Shown: in pieces, positions 21,091-30,117 of the stretch | Layout: the number at the start of each line of letters is the position of its first letter | How positions within the stretch are numbered: position 1 is the stretch's first letter | Assembly (NCBI GenBank): GCA_022376515.1 | Contig: WTXI01000167.1 | Span: 1-64,000 of the forward strand | Direction: 5' to 3' | DNA length: 64,000 nt | Origin: Lactifluus volemus | Taxonomy: Eukaryota; Basidiomycota; Agaricomycetes; Russulales; Russulaceae | Position numbers and translations under genes: made by a program | Notes under the pieces: model-generated | The model's input: the letters and a program-made list of their open reading frames with translations, nothing else | Database searches by the model: none | What the model was told of the DNA's origin: nothing

Positions 21091-23704
21091 ATGCCAATCA
21101 TTACGCGGAAAAAGAATGCAGAGGCGCACCCAGGTAAAATTATTCTCGATGCTCAGCAAAAGCGTCGTACTCCTCAGCAGGCCGCAGAGGATAGAATGCT
21201 GGCCGAGGCAGCAGCCGCTTCAACCGCAGAGGATGCTAACGCCAAGCTCAAGGCCGTCGTCAGCCGTATCAATGAGCTGGAAGAAGAACTCCAGCAAGGC
21301 TCGCAGCTGGCACAAGAGCACGCAGCTAGGCCGGATTTGCGTCACAGTGCTAGCGGACAGTCAACGGCGGTTCAGAAGTTCATGACGAGGCACATGAAAC
21401 ACGCCCTAGCTGCTCAACAAGACACAGATGAGCTGATTGATGAGGAAGACGAGTATTTCAAAACTCACCTTTTTGTGATCGTTTTTCTGACCTTGGCAAT
21501 AGAATAGAAACTCCAAGGAGCTATTACGGGGCCAGTGTCACTGCGTCTTACGACGACATATCAACAATATCGCCAGCATCATTCACAGATGCAGAACCGA
21601 TACTCGATGTTCTTAGCAATGAAGACTCGGAGAGAGCGACCAGAGAAGAAAACGATGCCGCGGGATATGAGGATGATGGCGATAATGAAGACGAAGGGAA
21701 CATCGATGGTTGGCTTGATAAGGACGCCCAGCCTGAGAACAAGAACAAAAAAAATTCCAAGGTTTGCCTGCCGCGTGTTTTTTTACTCATTTGATGGGAA
21801 CTGAGGCATACCGAATAGGCAACGCGGCCGTTGAACCCTCACTGGCATGCCGAAGTCGATAATGCCCAAAGTAGAGCCCCTCTGCCTCCATCTCGTCCCA
21901 GGCCCCGGGCAATATACAGATCCACTTCTCAGTAAGTGATGTCGCCTCCAGCTTAGACCCAAGCCCACAGTAATTAGGAGGGATGAACCAAGTGCCCTGA
22001 CACCAGCTGTGACTCGGACTCCGTCACCTCCACCACCAACGCAGCCACGGGAGGTGACCAGGCTAAGTACCAGCACTAAACGAAAATCCCAGCCTCAGTT
22101 TTCAAGGTGAGTTATAGACATTCCCTAGAGCTCGAGACTCACCATGATTAGCAGGCATCAATCTAAGCGTGCAAGGGCAGAACCAGGTGGTCTGCTAACC
22201 GACTGGCAAAAGAGACTCGAAGCCCCAATAGCAGGTAACCGCCCCCGCCCTCTGAGTTAACTACCCATCTTGACAGGTATATACAGGAGCACAGCCCGGG
22301 ATAAGACAGACGAGACACATGCACGAGCCCAGCCATAGGACACCTGGGCCCATGGATCAAGACTCAGAGGTAATCATCAGCATCAGCTCAGGTTCCAGTG
22401 CGACGGTGGGCGAGTTCCACAATGAAGAATCAGAAGACGTACTGAGTCGAGCGAAGCCTAGCAAGTCTACCAGCATGGGTCAAGCTTCCAGTGTGGCTCG
22501 GAGTGGATCAAAAGGTGCGGCATTCAGTGGCAGGGTTGGAGCACGGGAAACGGCGCAGGTGAGCGTGGTGATTTGACATCTGGTTCAAGTAAAACTCCTT
22601 GTCAAAACAGATGGGCATCGTCCTTTCCGGGGGCGCAGAGGGCGATGCCCAAGTGTCTCAGGCTAAGCGTTCCAGGAAGCCAAAATATGTGATGACAGAT
22701 CTTCCTTTCCCAGCGGTGGACAAAGACAACTATATGGAGATGTGGCGCAAGACGTTCATACCTTCCCTCCTGAGCTGGGCCAGACAGCAAGCTGATCCGT
22801 TTGGCACGAACGGCCGGATGAGAGGCCCAGTAAGTGTCATCTGGTCGACCACGTTCCCGGATGTGCTGCTTGAAGAAAGGGGACTTGAAATAGTCTTGAC
22901 TGTGGTACGTACTACGATTCTACGGGCACATATATCCTATTGACGCTTTCAGGCCGAGAATGCGCTTAACAACTGGCGCAGCGAAATTGGGAAGGCTGGG
23001 CATCGAGCAATCGTTGATATGTGGCTTGAGGACCCAGCCTCATTCAACGACGCGGAAGCTCGTGCACAATACATTAAAATGGAATTAGAAGGGCTCAGGT
23101 TCATATATAAATACCCAGATGCAGAGGTAAGTGTATATACAGAGTTTTACACCATCTGACACAATCAACAGGGTGCGCGTGCCGCGTTCTGCTCCAATCT
23201 GATCTCCAAAGTGTTTTCTGTGCACCTTCGGAAGATCCTACCACTGGCAAACATGCAATTTGGGGCACTGGCACTTGCAACCGCTGCGGTAAGGTCTCGT
23301 TGCGTTTTAATCGATGTTGCTACTTATCTAACGCTACAGGTCGAGCGTGGTCTGACCTTGTTCACGACCGGGGAGGATGTTACCGCACGTGAACGTGAAA
23401 AACGGAGGGCCAGGGCGTCAGGCGAACATAAAAAAGCCAAGGTCAATCCTCGGGAGTGGAGTTTCAGTGACAACCCCTGGGGGAAGAAGGCTCGCATGTG
23501 GGCCGGGAGTACCCAACGGCTTGATGAAGACCACTGGCACAAAGTTGTCAACGATGCGTGTGCTTACATCCCAGAAGGTGAGCAGATTGCGGAGGGGGAT
23601 TGTGCCGAAGGTGGAGATGAATACGAAGTTGATCTTCGCTCTTGCGTTGCACTTAACTGGTATGGTTTATTATACACTTACAGCCATTCTTTGCTTAAGC
23701 GTTG
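21091..23704 (+). CDS. Plavaka accessory protein of unknown function (multi-exon)
   Basis: The start codon at 21091 follows the duplicated leader. Exon 1 encodes a basic stretch (MPIITRKKNAE, RRTPQQAAEDRMLAE) and an Ala/Glu coiled-coil helix (KLKAVVSRINELEEELQQ). The next exon is strongly acidic (about 21540-21760: Asp/Glu-rich with NEDEGNIDGWLDKD). Later exons carry KRSRKPKYVMTDLPFPAVDK, WRKTFIPSLLSWARQQADPF, WRSEIGKAGHRAIVDMWL, ARAAFCSNLISKVFSVHL, a basic REREKRRARASGEHKKAK stretch and WHKVVNDACAYIPEGEQ (to about 23580). At least five introns are implied; exact joins were not all resolved and the final exon is uncertain. It is divergent from the transposase and enclosed by the same termini, so it is element-encoded. 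I recognise it as a recurrent companion ORF in Agaricomycete transposons, without known function. Confidence 0.6.
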
Positions 23705-23711
23705 ATCGATT

Positions 23712-23885
23712 GATCCCAGATACTGCCGGTCCTCATGTTACGCCATTGCACATCGATTCCAGATACCCTGCGGCCGATCCCCACGTTCAAGTTAGCGCCA
23801 TTATGTTCCGGTCCCCGTGTTGCGCTGTTACGCGTCGATCTCAGATACCCTGCCGCTGACCCCCACGTTTTCGTCGTTATTTTGT
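23712..23885 (+). repeat. Imperfect tandem repeat near Plavaka right end
   Basis: Three degenerate copies of a roughly 60-70-bp unit containing CAGATACCCTGC, followed by GATCCCCACGTT-like and 'cgcc/gcgctgttacg' words, lie downstream of the accessory gene. They may be subterminal binding repeats. Confidence 0.5.
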
Positions 23886-24059
23886 GAATCCCCGAGTCTG
23901 GACAGTTAATTGAACTTAATTCTGACATTCTGACACTCTCTTGATGTTCCATAGTCGTCGTGATCTTATCTTAGTTATTTCAAATGACAATGCTTGCCTA
24001 ATTCGGACATGAGCGTGTGAAAATAAGTAAAACTGCATTCATAATTTCCCAGTACAAGG

Positions 24060-24319
24060 GAATAGTCCCAGTGCGATGACTGAAGCTAGGTGAAAAACTA
24101 GCCCTAGATAAGACAGTAGTCCTAGGTGAGAAACTAGTCCTAGGTGAAAAACTAGCCCTAGACACGAAACTAGTGCCAGATGCAATACTGGCCCACCTAG
24201 AGCCAGTATCGCGCGTACTGGCCTCGGCAAGTCCGCTGGGTCTAGGTGCCAAACTTGGCAACTAGACGTGACTAGGTGACCTAGTCTAGTAACGCCAGTC
24301 ACAAATCATTTTGCTGATG
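24060..24319 (+). repeat. Plavaka right terminus and CTAG subterminal repeats
   Basis: Multiple copies of CCTAGGTGA(G/A)AAACTAG and related CTAG words run to 24300. The terminus ATCATTTTGCTGATG follows (inverted CATCAGCAAAATGAT), then CC. Confidence 0.75.
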
Positions 24320-24321
24320 CC

Positions 24322-24746
24322 TCGTCGTGCTCAACACGTTGGGCCCCACGGTGCTCATCGCCTCTGCAGCTCCTCTATTGGCCATTTGGAACCGAGCTCC
24401 ACAACAACAACAACAACAAGTCCAAGATCAAGATCGAGAAGAAGAGCGACGCTCGGCGGGGGCGGCAGCGCTATTGGACTCGACTCGAGCCTGCCTCGGA
24501 ATCTCACAATATTTGACCACGTTGTTGTTAGGTACCGCGTTGAGCGCCGCTTGGCTCCGACGTCACCTCATGGTTTGGAAAGTGTTCGCGCCGAGGTACA
24601 TTCTCGCCGCGTTCCAACTCTTGCTCGTCGATCTCGTCTTGATCATCGGGTTGATGGCCGTCGTCGGTTACGTCGTCGGTCGTGTTGGTCGTGTGTTTGG
24701 TCAGTTGCAAATCGAGGTAGTGAGACGGCTGAAGAGAACATTGTAG
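24322..24746 (+). pseudogene. GPI13: GPI13/PIG-O, C-terminal part
   Basis: This resumes the frame interrupted at 8856: LNTLGPTVLIASAAPLLAIW, a Gln/Glu-rich lumenal or cytosolic loop, then SQYLTTLLLGTALSAAWLRR, HLMVWKVFAPRYI and a final hydrophobic segment with a VVRRLKRTL tail and stop at 24744-24746. The HLMVWKVFAPR motif is a signature of the PIG-O C-terminus. Unlike the 5' part, no frame break is seen here. Confidence 0.82.
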
Positions 24747-24943
24747 AACATGAGAGCGTCCTTGACAAACCCGGTTTCACAAGGAGTTGAAGTTAGCGTC
24801 GTCCGTTTGCTGTGCAAGGCACCTGACAACTGCCTACGCTGTGGTGTCCTCCATATCTGTCATTACTCTCAAGTGTCGGGGTGCTTCAAAACTATTTAAC
24901 TCTCCGGTGCAGGCACAGGCTTTGCTAGACAAAGTACATCGAC
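24747..24943. other. Spacer between GPI13 end and hAT transposase end
   Basis: The 3' ends of GPI13 (plus) and the hAT transposase (minus) face each other. No terminal inverted repeat or GGCTCGG cluster occurs here, which supports the transposase belonging to the larger element ending at 4046 and 47523. Confidence 0.4.
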
Positions 24944-27523
24944 TTAATTACGATTTCGCAAACTGTTGAAGTATGACCCCAACTCCTCTGTTGGCTGAGC
25001 TGCCTCCCTTGCCTCTAGCTCTTCAATCTCCTCGTCTCGGTCCAACCCTTTGGTGAAGTTAAGCTGTTGGCCTTGCTTCACAGAAAATTTCAGAAGCTGT
25101 AAGGCCTCGACCAGCTGTGGTTTAAGTTGACTTCGTTTTGCTGTTATGGTCTCCTTGCTTGACGAAAACACCCTTTCACATGGAACTGAAGAAGCCTGAA
25201 TGGGGAGTATATCCATGGCAAGTTTATACAGTGTCGGAAATGCTTTCTGATTGTCCTGTTATAATTTGAGAATGTGAATGTTAATACAACAAGATTTCAT
25301 ACCTGCCAGAAGATAAGACTTTCAATATCTTGAGCAGGGACAGCAAGGTAGGTGCCAACTTCAGCTTCTAGAGCACCATAGCCTTGAGCTTGATGTGAGT
25401 TTGAAGAACCAATCCGAAGCCCAAGAAGTTGTAAAGCTTTTTGATTATTTGTGAGTGCCTGTGAGGAGTGCTGAGGCTCTGAAGGTTGGCTGACTGCTGG
25501 AGAGTAATATGATTTGAGCTATAAAATGTTATTAATAAAGTTTGCCTGGTAAAAGTAAAGACTTACAGCGTTGACAAGTATCATCCTGGCTTCAACTAGA
25601 AAACTTGGTTCATTTATTTTAAACCACTCAAGCTTCACAGATGGGTTGAGAACTAAAAAACACATTAGTGCTTCCTAACACATCAGGAAAACCCATTTTG
25701 CCTTAAACTGTATTAGATGCTCCTTAAAGCTTACTTAAGATGTTGGTAATTAGATCCTCAATGTTGGTAAGTTGAGGATCTAATTACCAACATCTTAAGT
25801 AAGCATTAAGGAGCATCTAATACAGTTTAAGGCAAAATGGGTTTTCCTGATGCACCCCTTGACTATATGAACCACTTACTAATAGCCAAGATATAAGCTG
25901 GAACATTGTTAGTCTCATACACATAGTCCTCAAGCTTTGAGATCCCAGACTGTACAATATCAGATACTGCCCTATTCTTGTTCTTATAATCTTCCAGTCT
26001 TGCTAGTAGAGCCTGGAATGAAGGGATGGTGCCAAAAAGAGTTGGGGTTTTCTCTGCAGATAACAACTGCTGATAAGAATGTGGAATCTAAGCACTAGAT
26101 TAACTTGCTATAGCTTTAAGAGTAGAATATCACAAACCTCAAATATCTCCCTCATAGTGACTAGCATCTTCCAATCAGCTACTGATAGCCGAGTATCTGC
26201 TTGATGATCACGTAAAAAGTGAATAATGGCCTAAATATACTTAAAATTAATAAAAAGAACATTATACATATCTAATACACACCTGCTTTAATTGCAAAGC
26301 CCTGTCAATCATCAGATAGGTTGAGGACCACCTTGTCTCCACATCGCGAATCAGCTTCAATGATTCTAGCTTCAAGGATGTGAGAATGTTGGCAAATGTG
26401 GTACGTCTCAATTCTGAGGCACGAATCTATACAATCATAAAATTAGCTTTAAGAAAAGAAAAGAAAAACACTCACATATTGAATGACACTTTGCAGCTTT
26501 TTGATCGTGTCTTCGTGATCATTTGCTTCAGCCACTTCATTCAACATAGCCTTACAAGCTAGATTGACAATGTGGGGGAAGCACCTGCTTACAAGTTAGT
26601 TGATAAGTTTAAGCAAAAAAAAAATCATACCTGATACGTCGCTCATCTCCAGGGAAGTCAATCCCTTGTGATTGAAGCGTCTCCTCTAGAGCAAGAATGA
26701 AGGTGTCATTATTTGATGCATTGTCCATGGTCACCCAACCAATCTAGAAAATATAAGCTCAAACCTATCCTTTATCTTTAAAGTCTTACCTTTTTAGCAA
26801 TATCCAGACGATTGATGACAAACATGAAAATCTCAGCAAGGCGCTCTCCAGTATGACTGCCAGGAATAGCTATAAAGCCAATAAGATCTGCACGAAGCCT
26901 AAGCATCTCTTGATTCCCGCGAGGTGTTTGAACAAGATATTTCTGAACCCAGTGAGCTGTAACACCCATATAGGACTTCATATCAAGATCTGTCCAAGTG
27001 TCCATTGTAAACGAAATTTTTCCCGTTGACTCATGCTAAAAATAATAATAATTAAAATTTACACATCAAAAGTATAAGCTGGTACATACATGCATTTGAT
27101 GAGATAGCTCTTCAAGTAGTTCATCAAGACGCTCTAAGATTCTAGTCCTCATTGTTGTACGGTGAGGAATATCCCTGTCTTGAAGGCCACTGTGGAGGAG
27201 AAGAAAAACATTACGAAGCCGTGGAGACTCGATAATATTGATGGGCTAATAAAAAGATTAAACCTTTCAAATAAATAAATAAATAAATAACCACTTACCA
27301 GATCATCTGCTGCAATTAAATTGACCAGAGAATCAACCAAAGCCTCAGGGGAGTATTGAGGCCTTGCTTGAGTTTCATGCCTAAGATCTGAGCCCTTAAA
27401 GGCTGCATAAGCTGCCTGAGCCTCCTTGCCTTTGATTTCAATGCCACGTAAGTCACACTGAGTAAACCAATCATCACGATGAGTATAAAGGAGGTGCCTT
27501 CTGAGTGTGCCAACAGCTGTGCC
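24944..27523 (-). pseudogene. hAT transposase (BED finger, RICESLEEPER-like), C-terminal part
   Basis: It reads from the Gypsy-2 target site at 27523 to the stop at 24944 in many short exons. The second half of the BED finger (TLRRHLLYTHRDDW) opens it, then FKGSDLRHETQARPQYS and SPEALVDSLVNLIAADD. The hAT core includes FTMDTWTDLDMKSYMGVTAHW, DNASNNDTFILALEETL and ERRIRCFPHIVNLACKAMLN. The C-terminal dimerisation domain has ILPIQASSVPCERVFSSSKE and TAKRSQLKPQLVEALQLLKF. Motifs look undamaged and introns have normal borders. One intron (about 25655-25878) holds the foldback MITE. The coding sequence before Gypsy-2 insertion was probably functional. The 5' part is at 42962-43649. Confidence 0.85.
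25681..25852. mobile_element. 172-bp foldback MITE with CATCAGG termini
   Basis: A near-perfect palindrome: CATCAGGAAAACCCATTTTG at the left is mirrored at the right, and the arms of about 75 nt pair through ATTAGATGCTCCTTAA and TTACTTAAGATGTTGGTAAT. A 2-bp CA flanks both sides (25679-25680, 25853-25854). It lies inside an intron of the hAT transposase gene. The termini match the class seen at 8857 and 55699. Confidence 0.85.
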
Positions 27524-27528
27524 TTGAC

Positions 27529-28032
27529 TGTTACGGAATGCAGGACACGTTGGACCCTATGCTTCCCGTGACCTGGTTACTCATCCTGATGACGTCCCGT
27601 CCACATTGTCTCTATTGTGCTGACTGTTCTATTGTTCTGATTGTGCTATTGTCTGTCCCAGTGTTATTGTTCTGAGTCTCTATTGTCCTCGCGTTCTATT
27701 GTCTTGACTCCTTGCTTATTGTCCACCCTAGTTTGGTAGAACAATTAGCGTACATTGTATAAGTAGGCCTCAGCTGGTAGCCTGTACCCCAGCTTCGGCT
27801 TTGACTCAAATCGACTTGTTTCCCTCTCCGGAAAGACAGAACTTCTCCTCTCCTCCTTTCCTCTCTTCTCTTACCCTCCTATACGCCCTAGTAGGGTCAT
27901 CGAAGCTTGGTGGTTGTGCTACAACACCACGGGACTCAGCGCGTCGACACTTGGAGTGTCCCTGAGCCCAGGTCTTAGGAGAGACCACAACCAGAACCCT
28001 AGTTGGGACCCGGCCCTAGTCGAGCCGTAACA
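27529..28032 (+). repeat. Gypsy-2 left LTR
   Basis: Starts TGTTACGG, ends CCGTAACA. TATAAG at 27758-27763; AGCTTCGGCTTT at 27791-27802, complementary to the site after the LTR. Confidence 0.92.
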
Positions 28033-28044
28033 AAAGCCGAAGCT
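28033..28044 (+). promoter_or_regulatory. Gypsy-2 self-priming primer-binding site
   Basis: AAAGCCGAAGCT directly follows the LTR and is the exact complement of 27791-27802, as in Gypsy-1. Confidence 0.75.
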
Positions 28045-28055
28045 CCTACCAGTAG

Positions 28056-29477
28056 ATGTCCACTTGGGACCATCTACAACAACCAATCTACCTGCGAATC
28101 AAAGAATTGTTGATTGACGCACACTTGAACAAGAACGAGGCAATACAGAAACAGTATAACGCCAAACGAAGATCGGAGCAAAGGTGCTGGAAAGAAGTCA
28201 GCATTTCCTGCATACGCACCATTGGGCACCTAGAAACGATCTTGGGTGCAGGAACAGAGTTGTTCCAATCTGAACAAGGAAACACGTTGATCCTCTATCT
28301 ACCGGGGGATCATATCGCCTTTCACGCGCAAGGCTGGACAGGAATAACGACGGGTCTTTAATCGTTGTCTGGGATACAAACGAAGACGACCTAGGAACTA
28401 GAGTCATTCCCAGAGAGGACGACGACCTAACCATCGAACAAAAGGGGAGCATCAGGTTCTTAGAGGACAGGAGACAAACGCACCAATTATACCAGAAACC
28501 GACAACCTATCACTCCTATCACGAAGAAGCCGGGTCAAGAACCAAGTACAGATCCCCCTGCGAATTTATCAACAATCGGTGGTACAACATTTACTGGTCA
28601 AACAGCGAGTACTGGACCGATCCCACTATGAAGTTCACCAAATACGACTACATCCTCAATGAACTAGCGCTCCCCCCTTCCCTGCAGCCTTCAGAAGCTA
28701 GCGAAGACGAGAGCGAGGACGGAGACGGGACGACATCCCCCCGACAAGACTCAGCAGGAGCAAGCTCCTCCTCTGACGACAGCCAAACCAGAGAACCCCC
28801 GCCTACGCAAGAAAATGAAGAACCCACGTTGATCACCCCAGTCACCCCCATAGACCGCGCCATGAGTGCCCTTAGTATCACATCGCCAACTCCCATGTTC
28901 ACCCGCTCGGCAACTTTGACACAGCCCACCCAAACCACGGCAATGGCAGGACCAAGCCAGGGTGGTGGAGGCGGAGGTGGTGGCGGAGGCGGTGGTGGCG
29001 GGGGTGGCGGTGGCGGAGGAGGTGGCGGTGGAGGCGGAGGCGCCGCAGCTGCAGCAGTAGGGGCCCAACCAGTTGCTCCTCCGAGGAACGGGCTAAAAGG
29101 AATACCACCTACGCCGTTTAAAGGAGAAAAGGGCCTTTACGACGTCTTCAAAACCGAATGGCGCATGTACAAAGCCATCAACCGAAACCACGATGACATG
29201 CTAATCCCCTACAATCGCGTCATGACAATGTTAGGAATGGTTAAAGGACCACTAGTGTCGGCATGGGTACAAGACTACCTGGACACCATCGAACAGGAAG
29301 TAGTCCAGCACGGAGAGAATGCAGAAATCCTGTGGACCAACTTCGAGGATGCCTTAGATGACGCCTTCAAAGACACCAACGAAGAAGACGACGCGATTAC
29401 GAGACTAGAACACCTGGAAATGAAGAAAGGAAACCTGGCCCAGTATACAGCCGAGTTCAATCGTCTCAGGAAGAAGG
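28056..29477 (+). pseudogene. gag: Gypsy-2 gag, N-terminal part (cut by Gypsy-3)
   Basis: The first frame runs MSTWDHLQQPIYLRIKEL to GITTGL (28056-28361). The following frame, one base back, is open from about 28350 to the Gypsy-3 insertion: NNDGSLIVVWDTNEDDLG, FTKYDYILNELALPP, a long glycine tract encoded by GGT/GGC/GGA codons (about 28962-29041), then GLYDVFKTEWRMYKAINRN and HLEMKKGNLAQYTAEFNRL. The shared frame offset with Gypsy-1 is either ancestral or functional. The remainder of gag is at 37162-37729. Confidence 0.8.
29473..29477 (+). repeat. 5-bp target duplication of Gypsy-3, left
   Basis: GAAGG precedes the left LTR and recurs at 37157-37161. The uninterrupted Gypsy-1 homologue reads AAGAAGGCAGGATGGG here. 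Confidence 0.9.
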
Positions 29478-30083
29478 TGTTAAGGTTCCAAGTGGGACCT
29501 TTGTACGAAGTGTGCGTTCGTTCGTGAAGTCAAGAACTAGACTTGCAAGACGTGCAAGTCAAGATCAAAGATTCGATAGAGACGAGACTTAGTAAACGAC
29601 TAAGTCAAGAGCGTTTCAGAGGTCAAGGGCTTTGGGCTCAGGGTGAGACCAAAGTGTCAAGAAGTCGAAGGTCGTGATGTCAAGAGGGTTCTCTCAGGTC
29701 TGATGCTTCTAGGCAAGACAAGGTTCTAATAGATAGAAGGACTTGGATTGCGAAACAAAACTGAGACTTAAGGTCTCTAGGGCAGAAAGTACAGGGTTTA
29801 TATAGAAAGAAGCGAGGCTATGTGCACAGCCGTAGGGGCTGTGACCTTCGTACAGCTTTCAGGGTTTGAAACATGTTTCAGGAATCAGCAAGTCATCCTG
29901 TGCATGTGGCTGTTGCTTGAGGCTGTACGGTGCTGTGCAAGGCTGTATCGTGAGAGAAATAAGTAAGCGATCTGAAACAAAGCGATCGGCAGTCCATTCA
30001 CATAAGCAAGGGAGTCAGCAGAAATGAGTTATCAGTCCGAAAATGTACGGTATGAGTCAGCAAACACGTGTCAGTCCATAACA
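29478..30083 (-). repeat. Gypsy-3 3' LTR (left in window)
   Basis: 606 bp, identical by eye to 36551-37156. Confidence 0.92.
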
Positions 30084-30117
30084 CCATCCCCCTTCTAAGG
30101 CGCAGTCCCACCTGCGT

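Larger units (their letters stand above)
8857..24319 (-). mobile_element. Plavaka-type (CACTA-like) transposon inserted in GPI13
   Basis: The termini are inverted copies of CATCAGCAAAATGAT (15 of 15), followed by CTAG-rich subterminal repeats on both sides (8890-9015 and 24090-24300). A 2-bp duplication CC flanks it (8855-8856 and 24320-24321). Removing the element and one CC joins the GPI13 frame without a break (codons for P-I-L-V-V-L-N). The element holds a minus-strand transposase with an N-terminal zinc finger (20010 to 9038) and a divergent plus-strand accessory gene (21091-23704). The transposase is split by Gypsy-1 at 11500-19243; without it the element is about 7.7 kb. The 2-bp duplication is short enough that the exact boundary could be off by a base or two. 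Confidence 0.82.

Noticed and set aside
28962..29041. GGT/GGC run as an independent microsatellite or G-quadruplex feature
   Set aside because: It is in frame within gag as a glycine tract and recurs at the same place in Gypsy-1 (12945-13016). A structural role is possible but unsupported.
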